From: Candidatus Poribacteria bacterium
GTDB taxonomy: Bacteria > Poribacteria > WGA-4E > WGA-3G
DNA: 24,145 bases
Assembly: GCA_007571355.1 (NCBI GenBank)
Contig: RKRO01000183.1
Span: 1 to 24,145 of the forward strand
Reading direction: 5' to 3'
The notes under the pieces were generated by a model, which ran no database searches, was not told the origin of the DNA, and saw only the letters and a list, made by a program, of their open reading frames with translations. Positions 14,501 to 23,141 of the stretch are shown here, one piece after another. A program made the position numbers and the translations under genes. Position 1 is the first letter of the stretch, and every line of letters begins with the position of its first letter.

Positions 14501-16279
14501 ATGACGCTAATATCTATGTTTGAAGACGCGGTTCAACACTACGGTAACAAATCTGCACTGGCACATAAACCGAAAGGTGGCACTTATGAAGATATTTCTT
14601 ATACCGAATTCGGCACCTCGGTGGATGCCTTCAGTCAAGGGCTTAACGGGCTTGGCGTGTTCAAGGGGGATCGTGTGGCAATCCTATCTGAAAATCGTCC
14701 AGAATGGGCGATCTCGGATTTTGGTATCCTCAAAGTCGGTGCGATCAGCGTCCCGATGTTTTCAACGTTGACCGCGGCACAGGTCGGCTATATCCTGAAA
14801 GATTCCGGTGCAAAAATTATCTGTGTATCCACGGAAAAGCAGTTGGAAAAAATAAGCACGATTCGAGGTGAAGTACCGACGCTTGAACAGATAATTATCT
14901 TCGATACAATTGAAGATGAAATCCCGGAAGGTGCTATCCAATTCCAAGCAGTCTGTGAGTTAGCGGGTGAGGAAATCGAGCGTGCTGCGAGCGAAGATGA
15001 CCTCGCAACAATCATCTATACATCAGGCACAACGGGCAATCCGAAAGGGGTTATGCTGACGCATGCGAATTTTATTTCAAATGTACAGGCGTGCAAATCG
15101 CTGATTGATGTCAGTGAAACCGATGTCCTCTTATCATTCCTGCCGTTATCGCACGTGTTTGAACGGCTCGGTGGACATTATGTGCCCCTGTTCTCAGGTG
15201 CGAAGATCGCTTATGCAGAGAGCACATTCACCGTGGCGCAAAACATGAAGGAGGTCGCCCCAACGGTGATGCTCAGTGTGCCGAGGCTCTACGAAACCAT
15301 GCACGAGAGAATCTTGCGTGCGGTACAAGAAGGCTCGCCCCTCAAACAGAAAATTTTCCACTGGGGTGTTTCCGTCGGTTCAGCGGTGAGCTCCGCAATT
15401 CAACAGGGCAAAAAACCGCCTGCGGTTTTGCAATTACAGCAGAACATCGCCGACAAACTCGTCTTTGCAAAATTGAAGGAAGCAACAGGCGGAAGGCTGC
15501 GCTTTTTCGTCTCAGGCGGTGCGGCGTTGCCGCAATTCATCGCCGAATTTTTCCACGCAGCAGGGATATTGATTTTGGAAGGGTATGGCTTAACAGAAAC
15601 CTCGCCTGTCATTAGCATGAACCATCCAGAAAAATGGAAGTTCGGAACTGTCGGCACGGCTGTCCCGGGTGTGGAGGTGCAGATCGCTGAAGATGGGGAA
15701 ATCCTCACCCGCGGTCCGCACGTTATGAAGGGGTATTTCAATAACGCAGCCGCGACAGCAGAAGTCATTGACGCAGATGGCTGGTTCTACACAGGCGACA
15801 TTGGGATCATTGACGCAGATGGGTTCATTAAAATTACCGATCGGAAAAAGAACATCATCGTGCTTTCCAACGGTAAAAATGTCGCACCACAACCGATCGA
15901 GAGTGCGTTGGTGCAAAGTCCGTTCATCAGCCAGATTATGGTGATAGGCAGCGAACGCAAAAACCTTGCGGCGTTGATCGTCCCGAATTTTGACGCACTC
16001 AAGGCGTGGGCATCCGACAGTGACACTGGTGGGGACATTGACACGAGTGATCTTTCAGCGATGCTCCAGACGCGCGAGGTGCAACAGCACATTCAAAGCG
16101 AAATTCGCAACCAGCTGACCGATTTCGCGGATTTTGAACAGGTGCGACGGTTTACACTTCTCGAAAAGGAATTCTCACAAGAAGATGATGAGATGACCCC
16201 GACATTAAAGTTGAAGCGGAATGTTATTATTGAAAAGTATGGCGATGTGATTGAGGGAATGTATCCGGAGGACGCATAA
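14501..16279 (+). CDS. Long-chain fatty acid-CoA ligase (FadD15/ACSL-type)
   Basis: A 592-residue AMP-forming synthetase that should activate fatty acids with ATP and CoA. Motifs: YTSGTTGNPKG (173-183, phosphate-binding loop), LPLSHVFER (215-222), GYGLTETSP (361-369, substrate/AMP site), GWFYTGDIG (427-435), and TDRKKNIIVLSNGKNVAP (447-463, hinge and C-terminal lid). The closing PTLKLKRN holds the expected lysine near the C-terminus. Length and motif set match bacterial long-chain ligases related to Mycobacterium FadD15 and eukaryotic ACSL. AGGAGAGG upstream supports ATG 14501, and a strong promoter precedes it. It is the only certain plus-strand gene here, divergent from the proteasome genes, with no functional tie evident. 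The exact chain length preference cannot be read from the sequence. Confidence 0.93.
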   Translation: MTLISMFEDAVQHYGNKSALAHKPKGGTYEDISYTEFGTSVDAFSQGLNGLGVFKGDRVAILSENRPEWAISDFGILKVGAISVPMFSTLTAAQVGYILKDSGAKIICVSTEKQLEKISTIRGEVPTLEQIIIFDTIEDEIPEGAIQFQAVCELAGEEIERAASEDDLATIIYTSGTTGNPKGVMLTHANFISNVQACKSLIDVSETDVLLSFLPLSHVFERLGGHYVPLFSGAKIAYAESTFTVAQNMKEVAPTVMLSVPRLYETMHERILRAVQEGSPLKQKIFHWGVSVGSAVSSAIQQGKKPPAVLQLQQNIADKLVFAKLKEATGGRLRFFVSGGAALPQFIAEFFHAAGILILEGYGLTETSPVISMNHPEKWKFGTVGTAVPGVEVQIAEDGEILTRGPHVMKGYFNNAAATAEVIDADGWFYTGDIGIIDADGFIKITDRKKNIIVLSNGKNVAPQPIESALVQSPFISQIMVIGSERKNLAALIVPNFDALKAWASDSDTGGDIDTSDLSAMLQTREVQQHIQSEIRNQLTDFADFEQVRRFTLLEKEFSQEDDEMTPTLKLKRNVIIEKYGDVIEGMYPEDA

Positions 16280-16306
16280 GACATGGAAGACTGGAAGGAT
16301 GGAAGA

Positions 16307-18223
16307 TTAGAGTTCATCAATAGAAACTTCTATAACCTTTTTTTCATCTGCGATAAAGTAGCGGTACCCTGGGAAGATCTCAGCGAGTTTCTTATTCTCA
16401 CCCCCTCTATCTTTCGCGTAGATATGCGGTTTTGCGAAAGGAGCGTTAAATGGATAGTGTACCCGATAAGCGCGTCCCCCTTTCACAAAGACAAGTGCTT
16501 GGTCGACATCATTTTTCTCTAAGTATTTTTGAATCGTCACATCTTTTCCGTAATTTTGATAAGATTTTGCTGTTTTAGGCATATTGAAAAGAGAGGCAAA
16601 CAGGAAAAGACCCACAAGCATCAAACAGAGAATATTTCGCGCTTGTGTATCAGATAAGGTTTTCCAGCGATCAGTTATGAATTGCATACTCAATGCTAAT
16701 CCGCGGCTTGTTAGTAGAATTAACGCCGGTAAACTTTCGTAGGCAAAGCGCGGTCCAAAATCTAACTTATTAAAAAAATAGAAGAAATGTCCAACAAGTA
16801 AAGCACCTATCCATCCCACCAATAACCATTCCCAGAATCTCTTTTGTCCATACGCAAGGAAAAGACAGAAAAAGAAAAGAGAGGGCATCGGCCACTCAAA
16901 CAGATAATAGTTCAGTGCATTTAAGTTGCCAAGCACATACTTGAAGCCTTGTGCTATCGTATGGAACTGGTTGCCCCATGGGTCTTGGCGAAACCCTGGA
17001 TAATGTCCTTTGCCGTGCAGCTCAATGTATCCGAAAAGCAGCGGGTGTCCTGTCGTCGCAGCGTTATAAGCAAGGAATGCCAAACATGCAACAAGGATAG
17101 GGATAAAACCGATAAGGATATGCCGAAGTGACAATTCTTTTCGCATGACGATTGCCGCGATTCCCATCGGCACACAGATCCAGACGGTTGTATAGGGACG
17201 GCACAGTAGAGCAATGCCTAAAGATATACCACACACCACCGCTGAAAGGATCGGACGTTTCTTTTTTATCATCCACACAAAACTGAGAAACGCTAGCGTC
17301 ACGAAAAAGAGCGTTGCGGTATGTGATGCAAATTCTGAAGACATAAAGAGAAAAAAACTGCTTGCACACGCCAAAATAGCGGAGAGTTTTGCAGTGGTAT
17401 CTCTGTATAATTCCTTAGCAAGTAGATAGATACACACGATTGTCAGAGCACCGAGGAGCGGGTTTACGAGCCAAGAAATTCTGAAAAGCACGCCTAAAGC
17501 AAGTATTGCGGGATACCCCGGCGGATATACCGTATACCATTTGTCTGAAAGAATAGTATGCGTGGCTTCAAAAAATTGGGTTTCGGGGGGAAGTGGTGCA
17601 GCAAACAGACCGTGTGCAAACAATCGGGCTTGAAACATGTATATACAGCTGTCTATAAATCCTGGTACGCCATTAAATATATGCCATGAGATGGAACCGC
17701 ATATTAGGAGACAACCGATAAATACGCCAATTACAAATGGGCGCGAACGAAGATTGCGTATCCAATGGAAAAGACCGGAGGGAAATGTATGGAGCCAAGG
17801 GAATTGAGCATTAACTAAACCGCGAAAACACAGGGCTATGCCAAGCCCGCATAAAACGAGACGGTAGGAATAAAAAAATAAGTTTTCAAGGTTAAAACGG
17901 GCAGTATCAAAGTGAACGTACAGCGGCAAGGTACAGATAAACAGCAAGGTAGAAAAAATAGTACATTGAAACGCCCCTTGTCGCAAGGCACGAAGATCTC
18001 GGACAATCAGAAGAAGCGTGCCAAACAGAAGCACCCCTGCAATTAGATTTGCACTCCAGAGCGGGAAAGAGAATGATAAATACGGCGACTCCCGTAAAAC
18101 CAGCAGCGCGTTGTTGTCAAGAATAACGAGATGTTTTGGTACTCGAGCCCCAAGCCATAGAAAAAAGAAAGCACTGAAAAGATAACCGCTTGTGCGACAC
18201 CCTCGCAGGAAGTTTGACCTCAT
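16307..18223 (-). CDS. GT39-type polytopic membrane glycosyltransferase
   Basis: A 638-residue membrane protein with roughly a dozen hydrophobic segments and a soluble C-terminal tail. The first large outer loop carries the GT39/ArnT-like signature: GFIDSCIYMFQARLFAHG (Asp191 as the acidic catalytic candidate), followed by WYTVYPPGYPAILALG. Such enzymes move sugars from polyprenyl-phosphate carriers to lipids or proteins on the outer face of the inner membrane. I chose ATG 18223, eight bases after the SUMF1-type gene stop; a GTG at 18253 would overlap that gene. The two are probably co-transcribed. It converges with the acyl-CoA ligase, with only 27 bp between the stops and no clear terminator. 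The acceptor is unknown. Confidence 0.82.
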   Translation of the reverse strand: MRSNFLRGCRTSGYLFSAFFFLWLGARVPKHLVILDNNALLVLRESPYLSFSFPLWSANLIAGVLLFGTLLLIVRDLRALRQGAFQCTIFSTLLFICTLPLYVHFDTARFNLENLFFYSYRLVLCGLGIALCFRGLVNAQFPWLHTFPSGLFHWIRNLRSRPFVIGVFIGCLLICGSISWHIFNGVPGFIDSCIYMFQARLFAHGLFAAPLPPETQFFEATHTILSDKWYTVYPPGYPAILALGVLFRISWLVNPLLGALTIVCIYLLAKELYRDTTAKLSAILACASSFFLFMSSEFASHTATLFFVTLAFLSFVWMIKKKRPILSAVVCGISLGIALLCRPYTTVWICVPMGIAAIVMRKELSLRHILIGFIPILVACLAFLAYNAATTGHPLLFGYIELHGKGHYPGFRQDPWGNQFHTIAQGFKYVLGNLNALNYYLFEWPMPSLFFFCLFLAYGQKRFWEWLLVGWIGALLVGHFFYFFNKLDFGPRFAYESLPALILLTSRGLALSMQFITDRWKTLSDTQARNILCLMLVGLFLFASLFNMPKTAKSYQNYGKDVTIQKYLEKNDVDQALVFVKGGRAYRVHYPFNAPFAKPHIYAKDRGGENKKLAEIFPGYRYFIADEKKVIEVSIDEL

Positions 18224-18231
18224 ATAGTAAC

Positions 18232-19035
18232 TTATTCCACATCTTTTGCACACCGGAACCCATACGTGGCAAGCCGGTGAAAAGGTTTATCGTAGTAGAG
18301 GTAATCCGACTCAAAGTGCCTTCGCAGGGACATCCATCCACCACCGCGAAGGATTTTCTGCGGGCCCGGTTGGACACCCGTCGGATCGGCATCTAAGCGA
18401 AAGTCGCGGCCTTCATACGCATCGGCACACCATTGCCATACATTACCGACGAGATCAAAGACTCCTGTAGAGCTGACGTTTTTCTCTCGACTTCCGACGG
18501 CGTAAGGCGCAAGACGTGCTCGATAATCAACCGCCTCAAAATCAAACTCGTTTCCCCATGGATAACGTTGTTTTGTATCCCCTTGGCAGGCGAGTGTCCA
18601 CTCTGCTGCGGTCGGCAGGCGGGCACCTCGCCAATTCGCGTAAGCCTCCGCCTCATACCAACTCACGCCCGTTACCGGCAGTGCCTTCCGATTTAAATAG
18701 TCTTCATGGTACGTCGACGGTACCCAGAACTCATATTTCTCAAGGAATTTGCGGCCTTCCTTAGACCAATACTTCTTTTGCTTGTAACCCCCATCCTTAA
18801 TAAACTGATTGTATTGTTGGTATGTCACAAGGTGTTTGTCAAGGTAGAAAGGATCAACTGTTACTGTTTCCCCAGTGTTGAAGGGGGCTACGGTACCGCC
18901 GGCTATCTTTATCATTTCAGTTTGCCTCATCTGCCGCTCCTTTTGTTGTGTCTGCTCATCGCGCTGCGGACCGGGGAGTTCACATGCGATGATAATGCAG
19001 GGCATCAGAAATAGTATCCACGGGGCGCGCCTCAT
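18232..19035 (-). CDS. SUMF1/FGE-fold lipoprotein, likely not a formylglycine enzyme
   Basis: A 267-residue lipoprotein: short basic N-terminus, hydrophobic core, and lipobox IIAC with Cys18. The rest is a SUMF1-type (formylglycine-generating enzyme sulfatase-modifying) domain: PFYLDKHLVTYQQYNQF (62-78), PVTGVSWYEAEAYANW (120-135), RLPTAAEWTLAC (139-150), YPWGN (158-162), GVFDLVGNVWQWCAD (191-205), RGGGWMS (230-236) and GFRCAKD (259-265). In true formylglycine-generating enzymes two cysteines follow the RGGS block; here that stretch is GGGWMSLRRHF, with none. The protein is therefore more likely a binding or other oxidoreductase-type relative. ATG 19035 overlaps the DUF1573 stop as ATGA, predicting coupled translation with that lipoprotein. 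Confidence 0.88.
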   Translation of the reverse strand: MRRAPWILFLMPCIIIACELPGPQRDEQTQQKERQMRQTEMIKIAGGTVAPFNTGETVTVDPFYLDKHLVTYQQYNQFIKDGGYKQKKYWSKEGRKFLEKYEFWVPSTYHEDYLNRKALPVTGVSWYEAEAYANWRGARLPTAAEWTLACQGDTKQRYPWGNEFDFEAVDYRARLAPYAVGSREKNVSSTGVFDLVGNVWQWCADAYEGRDFRLDADPTGVQPGPQKILRGGGWMSLRRHFESDYLYYDKPFHRLATYGFRCAKDVE

Positions 19036-20054
19036 GGCTTTACCGCCTTCACCGGAATAGCAATCTCCGGCACGTCCGGGTGATCCGTGGCTATCCGAAT
19101 TGTTCCCTCAACCAGTCCGGATGATGGACTGTCCATCTTCGGCGTGATAGAAAGTCCCACCTCATGTGCCGTTTGCGGTTCCATTGCAAGGTCTGCAGCT
19201 ACTGAAAAATTATCTGCGGATACCTTTTTCAAGGCAAAGGGTAAACTGCCATCTGTATTGATGTGAACCTTGCGCTGCACGCTTTTTCCTGAGCCATCCA
19301 GAACACCCAGGAACAGGTTCTGCGGTAAAACGACAATCCCGCCTAACACGCGTCCCTCAAAGTGAATAGACATTTCAAACGTATTGGAATCGATGCCGGG
19401 GAGTGCTTCTTGTGTTTGTGCGGAAAGTGTTAGCGACTCGCTATATAAACCCACATCGTTCAGTGTTAAAACTGCCTCAATCTCCAGACTCTCACCCGCA
19501 GGAATGCTCCTTTTCGGTAGCGTAACAATGATGTCCATATTACTTACCGTGCGTTTGGTTATTTCAACGGCGTTTTCTAAATTATTCGTAAGCGTTGCCT
19601 TTTTAGAAATATTCTTACCTTTCTCAAGTTGCCCTAACTCAATTTTCTTAGGATAGGCAATAGGTGTCACAATGACCCCTGAAACTTCCAAACGCACAAT
19701 GGGCGTTGTAGGATCGTCAGTAAAGACAAACACGTTTTGGTGGAATCCCCCGACATCCCGTTCAACAGCAACGCGGATTTCACCTTTACCGCCCGGCAAA
19801 ATTTTATCCGAAGAGGTGTTCGTTGCAACACATCCACAATCCGAATCTATTCTTTCTATGTGCAGCGGGGTGTTGCCTTCATTGGTAAAAGAAAAGGTAG
19901 TGACGATCTCCGAACCGAAAATAAAAGGTTCAGGAAATTGGTGTTCCTGTTTTGGAAAAACTATCTTAGGTGCACGATGCGAACCGCAGCCCTGCAACAG
20001 CGGAATACTACTACCCAATATCAAAAACATTAGAAATATAGAACCGTAATACAA
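19032..20054 (-). CDS. DUF1573-domain lipoprotein
   Basis: A 340-residue envelope protein. Start TTG 20054 is preferred because AAGGAG lies eight bases upstream; the next ATG (20030) has no ribosome site and would shorten the signal peptide. A lipobox LQGC gives lipidated Cys23. Residues about 30-130 form a DUF1573 / ASH-like immunoglobulin domain (FSFTNEGNTPLHIERIDSDCGC, with CGC at 73-75, then PGGKGEIRV). Two more strand-rich repeats follow (about 130-235 and 240-340), the last ending in a similar IRIATDHPDVPEIAIPV pattern. DUF1573 domains are thought to be binding modules; no enzyme activity is expected. It overlaps the SUMF1-fold lipoprotein by four bases, so the two may work together at the membrane. 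Confidence 0.85.
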   Translation of the reverse strand: MYYGSIFLMFLILGSSIPLLQGCGSHRAPKIVFPKQEHQFPEPFIFGSEIVTTFSFTNEGNTPLHIERIDSDCGCVATNTSSDKILPGGKGEIRVAVERDVGGFHQNVFVFTDDPTTPIVRLEVSGVIVTPIAYPKKIELGQLEKGKNISKKATLTNNLENAVEITKRTVSNMDIIVTLPKRSIPAGESLEIEAVLTLNDVGLYSESLTLSAQTQEALPGIDSNTFEMSIHFEGRVLGGIVVLPQNLFLGVLDGSGKSVQRKVHINTDGSLPFALKKVSADNFSVAADLAMEPQTAHEVGLSITPKMDSPSSGLVEGTIRIATDHPDVPEIAIPVKAVKP

Positions 20055-20118
20055 TTATGGAACTCCTTATTCTAGCAGTTTGTTTTTTGTGCTACAGGGT
20101 CAACAGTTTTGTATTTGC

Positions 20119-21198
20119 TTAGCGAACCTGCTTCTGTCTGCCATTGTCATCACTGAGGTCTACCTTATCCCAATCAAAGAAATTGGTAGGAAGGTCAAGA
20201 TTAAAGTCCATCTCCTTTATTATTAGGACAGTACGATTATCCATAAAATTATCCCGCCAGTACTGAAAACTAAGTTTTTCATGTACTTTAGGAATAGTGA
20301 TATTTAGTGCCTCAACCCACTCAAAATCGCTAAACAGGGTTACTTCACTTAAGCTATACCCTTCTGCGTCCGCGAAAGGTGAGTCATGCTTAGGGAACGT
20401 TTCCTTATGGAAAACTTCCTCTCGGAAAACTTCCGGTAGGTCGTCTTTAAGTCTCACATAAGTTTTTACCTTATAATCCAAATGACGAGTTTCATGAAAG
20501 CAGGTGATGACATAAACAAGCATACCGAAATCGTCTTCCGTGAAATGGACCTTGGCATCAGCCGAAATACCTACCCAAGTGAGGGGCGGTAAATTTGTTG
20601 CTATCTTAGTCTCAAATTTAAAAGCATCTTCCGGCTTTTCTAATTCAACATCTTCTAAAGAACCAGTGTGTCTGTCATTATGGAATTGAATCGGAAAAAT
20701 TCCCTTAAGGTGTTTCGTACCATTTAAGAAACGATAGAATTGCCCGCCACCACCAAAGAAATGGGTAAAACGGAACGATGGATACTTTTCAAATCGCGAG
20801 ATAACCTCCATACGATACGCATATTTAGGCTGAAATACAAGATTTACTTCTATGAAATTGCACCACTCATTTGAATCTCTAAATGCCCCATATCTTTTTT
20901 GATTTTCAATTTCTCGCAAAATTTCCTTTCGAAGTGCCTCCGGATTCTTACTCTTCAGCGGCTCCTCACGCAGCTGTACCTCCAAATCTGCAAGGATTTC
21001 ACGGTGTTTCGCTCCCACTTCTTCTGGACGCTTAAAATACTGTTTATAACAGAGAAATTGAATCTCTCCATTTTGGATAAGGGTTTGGGAATAGTTCAAA
21101 AATTCGATAAGTGCGTTTGATTCCACTTGGGGTTCTCCTATAGGGGCACTCGATAACGACAACATTGCCAAAAATAAAAAGCAAATTGGAAACTTCAT
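20119..21198 (-). CDS. Secreted protein of unknown function (possibly LolA-like fold)
   Basis: A 359-residue protein with a clean signal peptide (KFPICFLFLAMLSLSSAPIG) and ATG 21198 preceded by AAAGGTG five bases upstream. After a charged helical part (about 55-105, coiled-coil-like), the sequence alternates in a way typical of long beta strands and ends with LPTNFFDW. That end recalls outer-membrane lipoprotein-sorting-like (LolA-fold) proteins of similar bacteria, but I cannot name a family with certainty. A HETRH string at 235-239 lies in a strand-like stretch and is probably not a protease site. It sits 64 bp upstream of the DUF1573 gene on the same strand and may share its transcript. 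Confidence 0.7.
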   Translation of the reverse strand: MKFPICFLFLAMLSLSSAPIGEPQVESNALIEFLNYSQTLIQNGEIQFLCYKQYFKRPEEVGAKHREILADLEVQLREEPLKSKNPEALRKEILREIENQKRYGAFRDSNEWCNFIEVNLVFQPKYAYRMEVISRFEKYPSFRFTHFFGGGGQFYRFLNGTKHLKGIFPIQFHNDRHTGSLEDVELEKPEDAFKFETKIATNLPPLTWVGISADAKVHFTEDDFGMLVYVITCFHETRHLDYKVKTYVRLKDDLPEVFREEVFHKETFPKHDSPFADAEGYSLSEVTLFSDFEWVEALNITIPKVHEKLSFQYWRDNFMDNRTVLIIKEMDFNLDLPTNFFDWDKVDLSDDNGRQKQVR

Positions 21199-21364
21199 AA
21201 AACACCTTTAGTGGTGAAAGATATAGAAATGACCTTTGTATTCTTACTGAAACAAGAATTGAGCCTTTTTGAACATAGTCGTACAACTTCGCAATGAAAA
21301 GACTCAATTCCTGCTGCGTAGTGGGTATACCCCACATTGGAATCATTTCTGTATCGTTATCGAT
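21199..21364. other. Spacer with inverted repeats
   Basis: No gene is seen in these 166 bp. They hold an 8-bp inverted repeat, GAATTGAG (21256-21263) with CTCAATTC (21303-21310), and a small hairpin GTGGG-TATAC-CCCAC (21321-21335) that lies 30 bases beyond the stop of the cysteine-rich gene and could mark its transcript end. Confidence 0.4.
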
Positions 21365-21790
21365 CTACTCATACAATTCAAACGAATCATCTCTACAAGT
21401 CTTAAATTTCTTGTCAGTTACTGACCAATCACTGCCCTCTGTACAAGAATTATTTTCCCAAATACAAGACACAGTTCCATGCTCGACTATTGCCTCACCT
21501 TCCCAACAAAGGTGGTAGGTAATATCTGGATATGTGCCTTCTTCAGGTGCATCCACGGTGCAACCGGCTGCTTCCTCTACCTCATACGTAGGACTTTTTG
21601 CATTATCGCAACTCTGCCTAACATAATTCGTGCCACAGCCACTACCTTTCTTCAGCTTTCGTTCTGACGTCGACGGTTCACCGCACTTTTTATCTGTGTG
21701 TGTTGTATCAGATAAAAGACTTGCAGGAACCACCAAAAATGCTATCAGCACAAGAATAGCCCAGATGGGTTTCAACATTTTTACAGACAT
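21365..21790 (-). CDS. Small secreted eight-cysteine protein
   Basis: A 141-residue protein with a signal peptide (MSVKMLKPIWAILVLIAFLVVPASLLS). ATG 21790 is chosen because AAGGAG lies seven bases upstream; an earlier in-frame ATG at 21841 would place 17 polar residues before the signal. The mature part carries eight cysteines (36, 52, 61, 77, 95, 109, 116, 132), an even number that suggests four disulfides in an oxidising compartment. It is acidic with several Trp residues near the C-terminus. I recognise no family. The DsbD-like redox gene lies upstream on the same strand, about 215 bp away, though nothing in the sequence shows they are linked. Confidence 0.75.
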   Translation of the reverse strand: MSVKMLKPIWAILVLIAFLVVPASLLSDTTHTDKKCGEPSTSERKLKKGSGCGTNYVRQSCDNAKSPTYEVEEAAGCTVDAPEEGTYPDITYHLCWEGEAIVEHGTVSCIWENNSCTEGSDWSVTDKKFKTCRDDSFELYE

Positions 21791-21872
21791 TATCTTCTCC
21801 TTATTTTCAAAAATAAAATAATTAGAAACGATCTGACGCATCCTCCAATAGGAGCGTCCACGTTAATAGATT

Positions 21873-21987
21873 CCCAAGTCATAAAACTTGGGCGTTTTGG
21901 CTCGTGACGGTCTCCATGACCGTAGCGTGTAGAAAACACGTTTCGCCTTTTACATTCACCGAATCTCGCTTTAGGCGACTTTCGGTG
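21873..21987 (+). repeat. Cluster of four hairpins; possible IS200/IS605-like end
   Basis: Four hairpins in 115 bp: CCCAAGT/ACTTGGG (21873-21892), ACGGTC/GACCGT (21907-21923), CGTGT/ACACG (21926-21940) and CACCGAA/TTCGGTG (21957-21987). The last has a second inner stem, TCGC/GCGA, around TTTAG. The last hairpin, with GAATC...CTTTAG...GTGTCAAG, resembles the right-end hairpins of IS200/IS605-type elements, which end in TCAA in the IS608 case (21988-21991 here). No transposase or TnpB remains. The alternative is a structured RNA or stacked terminators after the DsbD-like gene. Confidence 0.35.
21957..21987 (-). terminator. Hairpin after the DsbD-like gene
   Basis: CACCGAA (21957-21963) pairs with TTCGGTG (21981-21987), starting 18 bases past the TAA of the minus-strand gene. 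The minus strand then reads TGAATGTAAAAGG, with no T tract, so any termination would be weak. On the plus strand AAGATTTTTATG follows instead. Confidence 0.35.
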
Positions 21988-22005
21988 TCAAGATTTTTAT
22001 GTGAG

Positions 22006-23127
22006 TTAAGCCACAACGCTCAGCACCAACCATGTGCCGAGTCCGAAAAGCAGAAATGCTATTCCAACTTTTACGGTAACAAGGTGTTTCTGTAAAATAC
22101 CGCCGAGCTGCAGGCTGGTTGTGCCCCAATAGACACATCCGAACACCACAAGCAACGGCACAATGAACATGACGTTATACAACAATAGATAGGCGATCGC
22201 GTGTGCACGCATGCCTTCAATACCTGCTACGAATGTCAGCGTCGGCAGGTAGACCTGACCGGTACACACCAACTCCAACGCCGAGATAACAAAGCCGATG
22301 ACCAACGCACCCGCGATAACCCCAGAGGTGCGCGTGCGTTCGCGGATGACCTTGTGAATCCGCAGTTTCAAAGCACGAGGCAGCTGTAAAAGTATCTCTT
22401 TCGTTTTACCCTGTTTCGCCTTCACAGCATCGTAAAAACTCAGCCCTGCTAACACAAAGGTGGCAGCCGCGGCGATGAGATAGACACACTTTGCAACGCC
22501 CGAAAACTGATTGAGATAGCTCATGAACGACAATGTGCCGAGTCCAACTAAGAGATACGTCACAAACACAGCCAAAGCGAATGCGCCACCCGCAATGAGC
22601 ATCTCTTTCCGGCCGCGTCCGACGAGGTTCATGTAGGAGATAAAGAAGACGATGGTGGCAAACGCGCAGGGGTTGATACCATCCAGTAAACCGGCACCGG
22701 CGACTGCAAGCGTGCCGAACCCGTGAAAGCGGTTGACAATCTCAGATTCAGCCGTATCAAGGGATGCCACTGCTTCTTTCAATCGGGATGTAACGCCTGT
22801 TTCACTGTACTTTTGAACGGCAATTTCAAGACGTTTTTCATCTAATTCGCCTATCAACGCGGTATCGCCGATGAAAACAGCAGGTGTCGTTAACCGTTTC
22901 GCTTCGGGCACTTTGTAAAGATTTCCCATCGCTTCCAAGTGGGTTTGCGCTGTTTTAGCATTGTGTTGGTCAACGGCGATGTTCGGATACCGTTCTTTTA
23001 ACCTTTTGAGTATTTCCACGGCACGGGCACATTTTTGGCAACCGTGCTTGTGAAAATAGACAATATGAATGGTGTCGGTAGATACTTCTGGCGTGTCGGT
23101 CTGAAACGGAGGCTCTGTGATTGTCAA
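22006..23127 (-). CDS. Thioredoxin-like domain fused to CcdA/DsbD-type membrane domain
   Basis: A 373-residue protein. Residues about 18-110 form a thioredoxin/glutaredoxin-like domain with active site HGCQKC (Cys30, Cys33) and the cis-Pro block TTPAVFIGD. From about 135 to the end there are six or more membrane segments of the CcdA/DsbD family with the two redox cysteines: DGINPCAFAT (Cys154) and LVCTGQVYLPT (Cys288). Such proteins pass electrons across the membrane to periplasmic thiols, for cytochrome c maturation or disulfide repair. The start is poor: TTG 23127 without a ribosome site is the only usable start before the CQKC domain, and no signal peptide precedes it. The upstream gene ends 14 bases away. 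It could be made by reinitiation or by a frameshift from that gene. Confidence 0.82.
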   Translation of the reverse strand: MTITEPPFQTDTPEVSTDTIHIVYFHKHGCQKCARAVEILKRLKERYPNIAVDQHNAKTAQTHLEAMGNLYKVPEAKRLTTPAVFIGDTALIGELDEKRLEIAVQKYSETGVTSRLKEAVASLDTAESEIVNRFHGFGTLAVAGAGLLDGINPCAFATIVFFISYMNLVGRGRKEMLIAGGAFALAVFVTYLLVGLGTLSFMSYLNQFSGVAKCVYLIAAAATFVLAGLSFYDAVKAKQGKTKEILLQLPRALKLRIHKVIRERTRTSGVIAGALVIGFVISALELVCTGQVYLPTLTFVAGIEGMRAHAIAYLLLYNVMFIVPLLVVFGCVYWGTTSLQLGGILQKHLVTVKVGIAFLLFGLGTWLVLSVVA

Positions 23128-23141
23128 CGTCCGGTATGCGT

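Noticed and set aside
18232..19035. Calling the SUMF1-fold gene a formylglycine-generating enzyme
   Set aside because: The cysteine pair required for copper binding after the RGG block is absent.
20470..20500. HETRH (HExxH) string in the secreted protein at 20119-21198 as a zinc protease site
   Set aside because: It lies in a stretch that alternates like beta strands, no downstream third ligand pattern is evident, and the rest resembles a LolA-like beta protein.
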